A stretch of DNA of 28,313 bases from Sperchopsis tessellata (Eukaryota > Arthropoda > Insecta > Coleoptera > Hydrophilidae): the NCBI GenBank assembly GCA_033557685.1, contig JAWQRN010000570.1:1-28313 (forward strand), in the 5' to 3' direction. Shown piece after piece: positions 1 through 10,686 of this stretch. How positions within the stretch are numbered: position 1 is the first letter of the stretch; the number at the start of each line of letters is the position of its first letter. The translations under genes were made by a program, and so were the position numbers. The notes under the pieces are model-generated. The model saw only the letters and a list, made by a program, of their open reading frames with translations. It did not search any database and was not told the DNA's origin.

Positions 1-296
1 CAGGTTCATTTATATAAAATTTTCAGTAGCCACCAAAATGAGTAAACACATTGGTTTATTCTAACAATAAAAATTTGTTTTATATATTGTAAATAGACAC
101 ATTCAGTTTTCGACCTCCAATTGTTCATTTGTTATGTGTTTGCTTTTAGTTTGTTTGTGATCGTGTACTTATGACAACTGCTACGATAGCAAAAAGTATA
201 TATATAGTAGGGCAGAAAATATTCGTGTGCATCCTGGCTTTATATGAAAAATACTAATATGACCAATTTTGTGTGTGAATGATCCAAATCCTGTAG

Positions 297-557
297 ATAG
301 CTATTTCGCGCAAACAGTGCTCCTCAGTACAGTTAGGTATTGGAAACTACCAAACTCACACACACAGCAAAACTGACCACTATAGACGAAAGTAATCACT
401 GCCATAAGATTTCACCATGAAACATAAGATGGCGCTTGCTATATGATATTTTTCACAGTTAGCCACTTAAATCTGTAGTGGTCAGATTGCTGTATGTGTT
501 TGGTAGGTTTCAATTCCTAGCCGTACTGAGAAGCACTAGTTGTGCGAAATAACTATA
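297..557. mobile_element. Non-autonomous TIR element (MITE-like)
   Basis: The left arm (about 297-385) is the imperfect reverse complement of the right arm (about 473-557). Shared blocks include CTCAGTAC, CTACCAAAC and CTGACCACTA. The arms are about 88 bp long and enclose an ~87-bp loop with no coding potential. This is the architecture of a foldback or MITE-type DNA transposon. The right end runs straight into an (AT)n tract, which hides the exact terminus and any target-site duplication, so I cannot assign a superfamily. Confidence 0.75.
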
Positions 558-614
<57 letters not shown>

Positions 615-618
615 ATAT
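553..618. repeat. (AT)n microsatellite
   Basis: An almost pure AT dinucleotide run with a few TG/GT interruptions towards 601-618. It begins at the right terminus of the preceding TIR element, so it either grew from an AT-rich target or was present before insertion. Confidence 0.95.
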
Positions 619-1770
619 GAGCTATTAAAGTCGCGCTGATATATATGTATTAAATACTTACACTATAATTTTGTAATATTTTCCAGGAACTGCGATTAAA
701 CGTTCAGGTGGGTACACGGATGATAATTACTTGTGTCTTGTTAAATGGATTTTTGTTGCTATCTTCCTGTTAAATTGAATTTGAAATTTATTCTATTCAA
801 TAAATATACATGGAATTCCATCAAAGTTTATGAGAGTTTCATACACAAGCGGAAATTAAAATTATTACTAACGGAATCGTGCACTGCAATTAACACAAGC
901 CTAGTTATAGCATTTGCCTGCATCCAGAAGATTAGCGTGTACATGTACGTTTTGAAATATGTTAAATAACAAGCATGTGGAGGGAGGTATATTACATACT
1001 AGTGCTTTGTTTATGGTACTGCTGTATTTAATTCTCTCTCTAATACGGTTAATTTACGATGGTCTCTTACCTTGTTCGTATTTTCTTAAGCAGATCGCTT
1101 GCGGCTGTACTTAGAATATATGTAAATTTGTAGATATAAAATCAAATCGGATGTCCAATTCAGTCCATGGATTGCATAGCATGATGCTATATCGAAGATT
1201 CGACAACACCATAACATATAACATGGAAGACTTTAAACTTATACTATCCCTATAATGCTATAAATAGTTGTGATCTGATAATTATTTATAATTTGATAAT
1301 GACGAAATTTTACTACACCTATACTATTACTCCCATAATATTAAACAATACATTTTACACCTTAAAGTCTTAAAAACATGCATAGTTTAAATAATACATA
1401 CCAAATAGTAAAAATTAAAACGATGATAAAAGTGCAAAAGTGAAATCATATTGGCCGTCATAGAGTAAACAGTATGTAAGAAACAAGCTACTTAATAATG
1501 AAGATAACATGGTTATTGCTCGGAATTCCGTAAGGTTGCGAGTTAGGCAATACCGATGAAATGTGTGTACTATCCGAACAAATCCACGAAGCTGATTAAG
1601 AATTTTTGGAGTAGCCTGGGGCTGGGGAAATTCAGACGATAATTCAGAAAGTTACTTTTTTTCTATGGAAATTTGCAATCTCATTCTGTGTTGGAACATT
1701 AAGCAAATGTTTGGCCAAAACAGTCTTCTCCTAGCATATCAAATTTCAGACTATATATAACATATATAAT
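619..1770. other. AT-rich intergenic DNA, nothing recognised
   Basis: The longest open stretch (745-969, +) would encode 74 residues with no recognisable motif and no matching neighbour. I see no RNA gene or inverted repeat. Treated as non-coding. Confidence 0.6.
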
Positions 1771-1774
1771 TTTA

Positions 1775-3320
1775 CAGGTTTCTAACAATGTTGTTCGGGT
1801 GCACATCCAGGCGGTACTTGTACTTTTTACTGAAGGCTTTCATTTCATCTTTCACATGGTTCACCTGTAGGTCACTGTGGATTTATTTATTTTTTACATA
1901 CCAAGGAGCCGTAACCTTAGATCGCAGTGTTTTAGAGAGTTTTTAGAATCTTTGCAATATCTCGATGTTTGAAGAGCTGGCGGTCCCGCACAACTGGATT
2001 ATGTACGTCCAAATGGGCTTGAGTTTGGCTTTGTATACCAGAACCTTATTTCTTATTGATTTTTGCCCAGCAGCCAGTATAGTTTGGTAAAATTAAGTTT
2101 TTTACTAAAGATGTTCTTTCTCCATATCATTCTTCGATCAAAATTCATATCCAAATACCTCGCATTTTATTGTTGGAGATTTTCCAGGTTATTCAAGAAA
2201 ACTGGTGGCCATGTGTTTCGTTTAAATGTGAAGGTCACATGAACAGATTTAGGCTCAATAGTTTTAATGCGCCACTTTTTTATCATTGCTGTACTTGATG
2301 AAGACTATGCTGGAGTATCCTCAACGTGGTCATTGTGCGATGGCATTAATCCTGTGCCATCTGTAAACTTAACGGCTAGTCGGTATATCAGCAGTATAGA
2401 GAATATATAAAACTGAGCAGTACCCTAGGGTACGCCGGAAGAGATATGGAATAGGCTAGTAATTTCCGCCTGAAACCTCACTTAAAGCATCAATGTGTGA
2501 GATTATATTTTAAAATATTGTAATAAGTGTCTGGTAGTCCCATTTTTATCTTGTATAGCAAATCGTCTTGATACACCCGGTCAAATGCCTATGATACGTC
2601 AATAAACGCAGCTGAACAGTAAGACTTTTCTTCCAGGTTTTGGTTAATAACATTAACCACTCGATGCACTTGCTCGATTGGTGCAGGATTCTTTCCAAAA
2701 TCGAATTGATGGTCAGGAATTAGCTTTATCTGTTCTAGTATGGATACAAGTATCTTGAGGAGCAGCCTTTCCAGCATCTTCGATAGAATTAGCAATAAGC
2801 TAATAGGTCTGTAGGATGATACAGTTTCCGGATGTTTACACAATTTTTGAACTTAGATATTTGAAGCAACTTTTCATTGCGCTGGAAAATATCCTAGTAT
2901 TAGAACTCCATTAAAGATCATAGTAATTAGCAAGATAGCCTTTTTTGCGGTTCTCTCAGTAGATTATCTGTTAGAAAATCGTACCCTGGAGCCTTCTTTG
3001 GGTGTAAGTTACAAAGTATATGGATTACTTAAGATTATCTTATAAGTTTGATTGGCAGTGAGATGTGAAGAGGAGCATCAAGGTACTGATGTATGTCTGC
3101 GTCCTATTGATCAGGGGTTCCAGGAAATGGCTGGAGTGCAACGTGATCGGTTCTTGTCCACATTGTTGTTTTTCCTTATTGGTGATATTCATAATTTAGG
3201 TTGGTTTAACTGTTAGTATTCAGTTACTTCTGTAGGTGTAAGCTTCTCCAGGTATCATTTGATCCCATCCTTTTCTTGTTTGTTGATTAATATTTTCAGA
3301 AAGTAAAAAGTGCAGTTGAA
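1775..3320 (-). mobile_element. Decayed Jockey-type non-LTR retrotransposon (LINE)
   Basis: Translated on the minus strand from high to low coordinates, several frames line up in order with insect Jockey-clade ORF2. A pre-RT linker (YLEKLTPTEVTEY, ~3240-3275) is followed by KKAPGYDFLTDNLLRE (~2955-3000). Next come the RT core with SYRPISLL (~2800), an AFDRV segment (~2580), a box with YTADIPT (~2370-2400), and a C-terminal tail containing PIWTYIIQLCGTASSSNIEILQRF-like and RLDVHPNN segments (~1780-2010). Many stops and frameshifts separate the blocks. The catalytic FADD box appears decayed to FTDG (~2355). The endonuclease domain is absent. The 5' side stops where a palindrome and a mariner begin, so it was probably interrupted or rearranged there. 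This is a dead copy. Confidence 0.85.
2589..2843 (-). pseudogene. Reverse transcriptase fragment of the Jockey-type LINE
   Basis: An 84-codon open stretch in the fingers/palm part of the reverse transcriptase. It carries SYRPISLL, the LSKMLERLLLK helix, PDHQFDFGKN (normally PDHQFGFRKN in this family) and the start of the palm motif A region, AAFIDVS, where the following codon is a stop (TGA for an expected Q). The preceding KKAPG block lies upstream in another frame. It would normally copy LINE RNA into DNA at the target site, but this copy cannot. Confidence 0.88.
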
Positions 3321-3356
3321 GATAAGACTCATGAGTATCTACTCAGGAGTCTTATC
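3321..3356. repeat. 36-bp near-perfect palindrome
   Basis: GATAAGACTC on the left and GAGTCTTATC on the right are exact reverse complements. The centre continues as TGAGTA/TACTCA with one mismatched pair on each side. It sits exactly between the LINE relic and the A-run at the truncated end of the mariner, so it marks a rearrangement junction. Confidence 0.9.
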
Positions 3357-4357
3357 AAAAAAAAAAAGTCGTCAGGCGATAAATCAGGTGAATACGGGCA
3401 ATGAGATATTAATTCAATGTTTTTCTCCTACAAATAATCAATTGTTTGGCGTACTGTGTGAGAGCTGACGTTGTCATGATGAAGAATGATGCGACGTTTT
3501 CGGTTGTTTTTCCTGATTTCGTCGATGACTTCTGGCAAACAAATTGTTGTATACCATTCAACGTTAACTGTTCTTCGATCCTCTAAAGGAATGGTTGCGA
3601 CATGTTCAGTACAACCGAAGAAACAAGCGATTATTTTCTTGGAAATGCTTCATGAACGAACAACTTTGGTGGGATTCGGTTCATCTTGGAACACCCAAAC
3701 AATGGATTATTGCTTAGTTTCCGCTTCATACGAATAAATCCAAGTTTCGCCACCTGTTACGTTGTTGTATAGGGATTTTTCAGTTCCTCGTTCGAATTTT
3801 TTGATCATTTCCTTACACCAATTAACATGAGCCTCTTTTTTCACAGCTAAATGTTCAACCAAAATCGAATGTACTGCAGCCTTCGATATGCCTAAGCATA
3901 TCTCTATCTCACTGTATGTCGATGCCGATCTTCTTCAATCATGTTCCGCACAGCAACGATGTTTTTTTTTTTGAAAAACAACCGATTTTGATCGACCTTC
4001 ACGAAATTGATCATTGACAGACGCACCACCACGATGAAACACTACAAACCAATTGTAAACAGTATTTCCTGATAGTGCTTCATTACCAAAAGTTGATCGA
4101 AGCGATTCTCGGCATTGATGTTCAGTTAGACCTTTACTAAAATCGTAAAAAATCATACAACAAAAACATTGACGTGAAATTTCCATTTTTAACAAAATTG
4201 CTTTTTAAACGCTCATTGTAAACAAACTACTCCGTCAATTTCTAAGCTGCCACTGCTTTCACAAAAACAAATATCAAATTTTACGAAAGTAGTAATGACA
4301 CATCTCAATAGCGCCACCTTGTAGTCGTTTGTAAGCACTTAAAAGGTAACCCTCGTA
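3357..4357 (-). mobile_element. Mariner transposon, one end truncated
   Basis: The 5' (high-coordinate) end finishes with the TIR ending CCCTCGTA at 4350-4357. The same TIR, slightly diverged, bounds the second mariner at 25387-25964. The low-coordinate end has no TIR: the transposase is cut just after its third catalytic block, at an A-run and a palindrome. It is a member of the mariner family (TA target site, DD34D-type transposase). Confidence 0.85.
3369..4195 (-). pseudogene. Mariner transposase, frameshifted and truncated
   Basis: A cut-and-paste transposase relic. The N-terminal helix-turn-helix region is open at 3935-4195 and includes MEISRQ, YDFSKGLT and a STFGNEA segment. Later blocks are in other frames. 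The first catalytic aspartate site reads TGGETW (about 3740-3757), where the family has TGDETW, so it is mutated. The second is intact in LHHDNVSSHT (about 3470-3485), and the third is intact in SPDLSPDDF (about 3369-3390). Everything C-terminal of that is missing. It cannot be active. Confidence 0.88.
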
Positions 4358-4559
4358 TGTGTAATACTAATAACCAACGCAATCATAAAATACTACATGT
4401 AAGAATTATGTATTCGTAGATTACGATACTACTGGTTTCAGAGTACATAATCTTAAATAAATATTTTATTTTCAAAGCACAATACGTAGGTAATGATTGC
4501 ATGACTGTGTTTGTAAATAGTACTATTTAATTTGTGGCAGATGGATGTTTGATCGAAAT
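4358..4559. other. AT-rich spacer, nothing recognised
   Basis: A short AT-rich stretch between the mariner TIR and the GATCGA-rich segment. No open frame or repeat stands out. Confidence 0.5.
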
Positions 4560-4689
4560 TAGCCTTTGTCGCTAGATCTATCTTCGAACTTCGATCAATC
4601 GATTTTGCATTTTGCTAAAATAGATCCTTCGATCACATTTTTAAGATCGATCTTTGATTGAAGATCGATATCGCGATTTCGCCCTACTG
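4560..4689. repeat. GATCGA-rich segment, possible hAT-type terminus
   Basis: GATCGA/TCGATC recurs several times. Read on the minus strand, the right edge is CAGTAGGGCGAAATCGCGAT, which resembles the CAG-starting ends of hAT transposons. No matching left terminus or 8-bp target duplication is visible, so it would be half of a MITE. Low-complexity coincidence remains possible. Confidence 0.35.
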
Positions 4690-6135
4690 TTCATAACTAA
4701 ATATTAAGGATATTTATGGCCCCAAGAGGCACTACTGGAGTTGAGAAAAATGTGACGCACAATTAAGTTATACACGAAGAGTGTACATTAAAATTAATTT
4801 TACAAAATACAGTACAGAGATAAACTAAGTTGCCAGCTTAGGCACTACATTCCAAGTATTATTTATACGGATATTACAGTATCATTAATGCCATAGATTT
4901 AGTTTTCAGGATTATTTACTAACTTAAAGCCACTGCATTCTTAATACATGTTCAACATACCTAAAACAATCAACCAAACGACACATTTTAGAATATTCGG
5001 TTTGAAAAGTGAATTTTAAAAAGGCGCAGGTACATGTGTTTTACGTTAGCTAATTTAGATTGTTCAATATACAGGGATCATAATTTATGACATATTGTGA
5101 ATGTACAAATTCATTTAATATTGTAGACGTGGCGATATCCTCACGGCCTACGATATTGTTAACTCCAACTAAGTGGTAGAATATGAAACCAGCAATGTGA
5201 ATGGCAATTGCATTACATATAGCGCAAATGCAATTGAGGTTTTACAAAAACAGTCTAATTAAATAAAAACACAAGAAGTTGAGATATGAAAGTAATTTGT
5301 TATAACTGTACATGCTATTAATTTGTGTTTCTTCAATTACACGGTTGGTCATTTATTTGAAGATATATAACAATAAAAGAAAAAACTAATTGAATGTTAA
5401 TGATATTCTTGTATTTCTATTAATGCCATTGCATAATCATAGAATAATAAGTGAATTGCGAAACATGTTCAATAACTGTAAATGAGAATATCTGCATAAA
5501 ACTAAAAGTGCATAGTTCTGTTTGTTTTGTGTTAATTCGAGAAATGTCTATATACGTAATTACTTTTTTGGGTTGGCTGTTAGTTATAACTTAAAACTAA
5601 TCAAATTATGTAGCAGTTATTATTTTAGTTTGTATAAAAAATAAACGTTATAACAATATATCCGTGGCAGAGATTTTAATTTTCAACATTTATTTACACT
5701 ATTATTATAAATTTGACCACAATAGATTTCCATTATTTTAGTTGACTTAATAACATGACTATCTTATTTTAATTTGGCATTGCTATCAAGTTGTTATATA
5801 GCAATATATTTGTGTTTAAGTAATAGCAATATACTTATGCGACATAATCATATTTCGTATTCATCAACTTGGTTAATTAGCAGTATTACTGTAAGGCAGA
5901 GCATGTAGATCTATTTAGAATATTACGGTTATCTGGAGCATTTCGGAATTAGTTAAACACAAAAATAATTGTACCAGCTGAATATAATGTTGGTAGATCA
6001 TACACATTTTCGGTCGGTAGGTAATTGCCAGGTATTTTAAAAGCACGTATATACAAGGTAATTCGAAAATGCGAACAGATAATTATAGGACTTATTGATC
6101 CCAATGGATTACAACAACACCACTCTGAATCGATC
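4690..6135. other. AT-rich intergenic DNA, nothing recognised
   Basis: Dense in stops in all frames. A 62-codon minus-strand frame near 5949-6137 has no recognisable motif. No RNA gene or clear repeat seen. Confidence 0.55.
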
Positions 6136-6139
6136 AATA

Positions 6140-8060
6140 AATAAATGCATAAAAAAAGGTGAGGAACCCAGAAAGGAACTTCTCAAAAACATATTCATAA
6201 AATTATTAGCGATCAACCTTGATTTAATAGACTTCAGAATGAAGAGATTTGGTTAAAGTGAAACCCAAACATATTGGAAGAAATAATTTATAAAATAGAA
6301 GACAAACTGAAGATGATGAAGAGATGTTTACAGACAGTAGAGGGCATAGAGATAACGCGAAAGAAAATGTAAAACAAGATAATGGATACCCAGGAACAGG
6401 ACACCGGATTAAAGGTAAACAATAAGAACCAAAAATTGATGACATGAGAGATCCTAGACTCCATGATCGAAAGAGGGGTGTGCAAAGCAAAATCGATGAA
6501 ATATAAAGACCTGAATACAATTGTTAGGAGACAGAGAAATAGAGATGCTGCAGGATAGATATGATACTTTTTTGGGTCCACAAGAAGCTGGAGGAGATGA
6601 GACTGAAATAGAAAGCGCCAAAGAGCAACTTTGAAAGAGAGAAATGACAAGATAATCCTGGAAGTAGAATTGAAGCTCAAGATATGGAAAAATATATTAA
6701 AGAGCTTTTCAATTACAATAAACCTATCCAACCACCATCAACAGATAGCGGAATAAATGAAAAGGGCCTAGAAATGATCAGAAGTGAAGTTATACACGAC
6801 ATAAAAACACAAAAGAATGGAAAAGCCATGGGCCCAGATAAAATTCACGCAAAAATTCTTAAAGCTATAGCATACGAAGAAAGCCGGAACCTACATCTCA
6901 TAACGGCACTGTTTAACAAAATTTCAAGCTCAGGCAAGATATCATACACCAGGTTAGCATGAGCATTTGTAATAACACCGATAAAAGCTAGCTCTAGCAT
7001 AATGTCTTATGACCCATGTACTTAAAACATATATAAGAATCACACCTACACGAATCTATAGAAAATGCCACTTTGCGTTCCGGATGGAGAGGGTTCACAA
7101 GAGATAATTTTCTGCCTAAATGTAATAGCACCAATGAGTAGGTGCTTCATCGATTATCGTAAAGCCTTTGACTATATCAATCACCAGAAGATGTTCGAGA
7201 CCCTAAGATGAATACGTATCAATGAAGGAGTACTGCGCATCATCTCAGAACTTTACTGGTACTAGATAGCAGAAGTCAGTATCGAACGGGTAGCCTCAGA
7301 AACAAGATTCATCAGAAGAGGACTGCGATAGGGCTACGTGTTATCCTCACAAGCCTTTAACATATATTCAGGGTCAATATTCAGGGAATCACTAGAAGAA
7401 GGTACAGACGGAATGAGGAAAAATGACATTACAGTCAGATGTAGCGACGAAAATCGCAAAATATTCGATCTTCAGCTAAACACATCCAAAACCAAAGTGG
7501 TTGTATTCTAGAAAGCGCAGGGATATGCGAATTTGATCATCAATAGGAAAGTCATTGAACGGGTAGCCTAATTTAAATATTTAGAGACTAGATTCAACAA
7601 ACAGGGTAACTGATGAAAACTCTTTTCACAAGATCAGAACTCAGTCTGGAACTTGATGCTAGATACGCACTATCAGATGTTGGAATTTCCTATATTTACT
7701 ATACAGATGTAAGAGCTGGACGCTTAATACAAACTCAAAAAATAGATTGGTTGCTTTCGAAATATACATATATAGATGAATGCTACTCATTTCGTGGATG
7801 CAAACAGTAATTAATGACGGAGAACTACTAATTACCATCAAGGATAGAAAAATGCAATAGATGGGCCACGTCATGAGGGTTGAACAATATGAGTTGTAGA
7901 GACTGGTCAGAGAGGGAAGTATTCAAGGAAGATCAGTTGAAATAGTTCAAAACGCATGGTTAAAAGACGTAAGGAGATGGTTCAGCTGCCCATCGGCAGA
8001 CATCTTTTGCGTTTCAGTTTCCAGGACTGCCATAGCCATTTGAATCACCAACTCATATTA
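6140..8060 (+). mobile_element. Decayed RTE-like LINE (non-LTR retrotransposon)
   Basis: Broken frames follow the order of an insect RTE-type endonuclease/reverse transcriptase. A linker (6140-6680) leads to EKYIKELF (~6687), then KNGKAMGPDKIHAKILKAI (~6815-6870). RT motif A follows as CFIDYRKAFD (~7144-7173), then a GLRQGYVLS-like block with a stop (~7318-7350), FNIYS, and LNTSKTKVVVF (~7477-7510). The C-terminal tail has MGHVMR-like, QGRSVE-like and LKDVRRWF-like segments (~7860-7985). The YADD box is reduced to CSDE (~7440), and a stretch normally between it and LNTSKTK is missing. The endonuclease domain is not recognisable. Long minus-strand frames at 6224-6731 are antisense shadows. Confidence 0.8.
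6684..7590 (+). pseudogene. Reverse transcriptase relic of the RTE-like LINE
   Basis: The first 92 codons (6684-6962) are open and contain the VxxAI-KNGKAMGPD-KI entry into the RT domain. After the stop at 6960, further matching blocks appear in shifted frames to about 7590. The motif A aspartate in FIDYRKAFD is kept, while motif C (Y/F-A-D-D) is destroyed. An RT without motif C cannot polymerise, so this copy is dead. Confidence 0.82.
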
Positions 8061-8680
8061 AAAAATGTGTCACTTAATAAAACATTGTTTGAGAACTTCT
8101 AATAAGTTGTAAATGTAGCATCTATGACATAATTATGACACTTTTTACACAATGTTTCATCTTCTCAGAAAAACATTTTAAAGCTAATACCAGTGATCAC
8201 ATACCCTAGTTCAAGCAGGTACAACATATTTTGTTAGATACTACACGAAATCGTTTATTTTATGGGCCATTGTTTTAATTTATGACATTGTAAGTGAACC
8301 TTCTATTAAGTCAAATTTTTTACAGAGATTTTAAACTATTTGTGAGATTAGAAACAAAAATATAACAAACTTCATAGGACCTTGCATTTCAGCTCAACGA
8401 CTTCTATCACCTGTTAAAATATATGCTCGCATTTTAGAATCACCTATATACAAATTCTGTCCGCAATCTGACATCAACGATAATTCAAGCATTCTACTTA
8501 AAAACAAAATTACAAATAACCCATTGATGACTGATGTACCCTATAGATAGTACACATGTAATATGATCTAAGAGCTACCCAAACTTGCATAATCAAAGCA
8601 TGTGTCACCGTAATATCAAGTAAACCACGCTATATAAAATAAATGACAACCTAGAGGAAAAAATTAAGATAATGTTTTCT
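8061..8680. other. AT-rich intergenic DNA, nothing recognised
   Basis: No open frame of note. The first ~60 bp may still be the 3' tail of the LINE. Confidence 0.5.
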
Positions 8681-8681
8681 A

Positions 8682-8775
8682 GCGCCTCGGTAGCCGTATA
8701 GGTTAGAGCGTTAAGCTTCAACTATACGACTTCGCGGGGACTGAAGTTCAATTCCCAGTCCCGGAGAAAAATCGC
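8682..8775 (+). repeat. tRNA-derived SINE head (pol III promoter boxes)
   Basis: GCCTCGGTAGCCGTATAGG then TTAGAGCG (8684-8710) resembles a tRNA A box (TRGC..AG..GGTTAGAGCG). AGTTCAATTCC (8745-8755) fits a B box (GGTTCRANYCC) and lies inside a strong GGGACTG/CAGTCCC stem (8738-8763). The cloverleaf does not close: the acceptor and anticodon stems do not pair, so it is not a functional tRNA. The A-to-B box spacing suits an internal RNA polymerase III promoter. A short SINE body may follow to ~8830. Confidence 0.6.
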
Positions 8776-9505
8776 AGGGCTTGGAATTAAATCGATAAAT
8801 ACAATATATCAGATTAGAATAATTAGCGCTAGGTTAAATGGCATGTGCAAGATTGGTTATATTTTTGTTTAGTTTCTTTATATGCTTTTTTACAGATGGA
8901 CAAAACAGAAACAAATTTAAGAAATTATTGGAGAAGAATTGACATTTTTTTCCTATTTACAATATTTTCTTGGCAAAATAAACAATTTCTATAAAAATTG
9001 CATTCACATAGACTTTTATTTCATGTAATTATTTTGAAAGCAATATTGTAATATAATCAAATACCGTTATCATAACCTACGTTTTGTTTTGCTTTTCCGT
9101 GGCAATGTGGAGCAGAATTGGGCCGATTATATTTAATTGGTACATGGATACAAATATAGATCTATCTATAAGCATAGCTTTTTCATAATACTTATAGTAC
9201 TAGAAAAAGTCACCAAATAAGATATAATATTTACAAATCAGATTGCCGATATTCAGAATATATTTCAAGTTGACGCATATTGTTATTTTTATTGGTGATA
9301 ATTTGTGCTCAAGACTCATGTCAATCGTTATACAATAGTACCTATGCGGTAGGTATATTACCTGAGTTTGCAGTATAGTGCAATATTTCTAGAAATAGCT
9401 TTCATAAAGTACATAAAAAATAAATTTCATTTGAAATGTACATCGTATGGACATACATACGTTGGAGTAATGATATATAATTAGACTCCTATTGAAAGAC
9501 AATTA
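8776..9505. other. AT-rich intergenic DNA, nothing recognised
   Basis: No open frame or clear repeat. The beginning may be the body of the SINE. Confidence 0.5.
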
Positions 9506-9509
9506 AAAA

Positions 9510-10345
9510 AAAACATCAACATATTCTCCTCTTCACGTAACTCAGGGATTAAAGCGATCTTCCATAGCCCGTAAACCTCTTAGAAAAATGTTTCTTTCTG
9601 CTCTGCAAGCCAGCTCTCCACAACTTATATAAACTCAAAAGAAAATATACTATTTTTCAAAATGTTTTTCATTTGAAGGGTATTCAAGAAATTCGAACCC
9701 AAGATCATGAATTGTATTTATTGCACTGCGCAATTTATGAGCAGGTACATTGTCCCACAAAAACAATATACCTTTGGCCAATATCCACTTTTCCCACAAT
9801 ATTTTCTTGCACAGTTTTTAATAATTTTTAAACTTATTGACCAGTTACAGTTGTACCCTTATCCAAATAGTCAAACGTAATTACTCCACGGCCATCCCGT
9901 AAAACTAAGGCAAGAACTTTTCCAGCAGATTTAGGATCACGAAAGTTCTTAGGATTTGGAGAACCAAAATGATTGCATTCCATCGATTGCTGTTTCGTGT
10001 AAATGTTTCGTTGTAAATATGTACCTAAGTTTCATAACAACACGGTTCAAGAAATCAGTATCGTTTTCATAACGGGCAAAGATGAATCACAATGTCACTA
10101 CTTTTGCTCGCTTCTAATCAGCATTTGAGGATAGTTTTTTCACATCTATATCGAAGTGTGATGATAGCTTTCATCTGAAATCTTTACTAGTTTTAGCCCA
10201 ATTTTACGGTCTGATAATATGATGTAAACAGCATTGATATTTTCGGAGATAGATACAGAAATCGGTCTTCTCGGTCTCTTGTCATTATTAATGAAAATTT
10301 AATCTCTCTAGAGCCATGAAAGCTATTTTTTACAGTATCATGTGA
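9510..10345 (-). pseudogene. Second mariner-type transposase relic, different subfamily
   Basis: Minus-strand frames give, in order, a fragment with VKISDES and a KISxxINA-like linker (~10150-10290) and ARYENDTDFLNRVV (~10030-10080). TKQQSMECNHFGSPNPKNF follows at ~9945-10000, then SAGKVLALVLRDGRGVITFDY (split by frame, ~9880-9935) and GTTVTGQ. The second catalytic aspartate is in LFLWDNVPAH (~9740-9768). The sequence then jumps from LGFEFLEYP straight to SNEKHF (~9680), so the block with the third aspartate is deleted. The C-terminal RGEYV motif is at ~9525. The residues differ clearly from the mariners at 3369-4195 and 25521-25796, so this is another lineage. I found no TIRs. Confidence 0.8.
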
Positions 10346-10461
10346 AGGACATTAGCTACCAAGTTTAATATGTCTATATTCGTAGATCTGCTTACCTCTC
10401 AACCCCTTTAAATAATGGCACTTAATGACAACTGTCTGAAATTTCAAAGTGTCATTTCAAA

Positions 10462-10492
10462 TACCGTATTTTTTCGATTATAAGACGCATGT
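10462..10492 (+). repeat. Left TIR of the pogo-like element
   Basis: Starts TACCGTA and ends ATTATAAGACGCAT. It matches the right TIR except for a few central bases. This end would have been the transposase binding site. Confidence 0.88.
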
Positions 10493-10686
10493 TTTCCCCT
10501 CTTTTGGTGTCTTTGAATTGAGAGTGTTTCTTATAATCTTTGGTGTCTTATAAACGATGATGTAAGGCCGCAGTCGACTGATGGGAGGAGTAGGAGTTAG
10601 TTAGTATGTGTGACCAGCTAATTGAGATGCAGTTGTCACTTATTATATACGTTGAATTTCAATAAAATACGTATCACTAATTTCCA

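Noticed and set aside
745..969. 74-codon plus-strand frame as a small gene
   Set aside because: No motif, no Kozak-like context beyond chance, and the length is expected by chance in some frames of this much sequence.
3486..3737. 83-codon plus-strand frame
   Set aside because: Antisense shadow of the mariner transposase catalytic region.
6224..6731. Two overlapping minus-strand frames of 98 and 147 codons
   Set aside because: Antisense to the plus-strand RTE-like LINE. The A-rich coding strand gives leucine/serine/phenylalanine-rich nonsense on the other strand.
8682..8765. A genuine tRNA gene
   Set aside because: Only the A and B boxes and an extended T-arm stem look right. The acceptor and anticodon stems do not pair.
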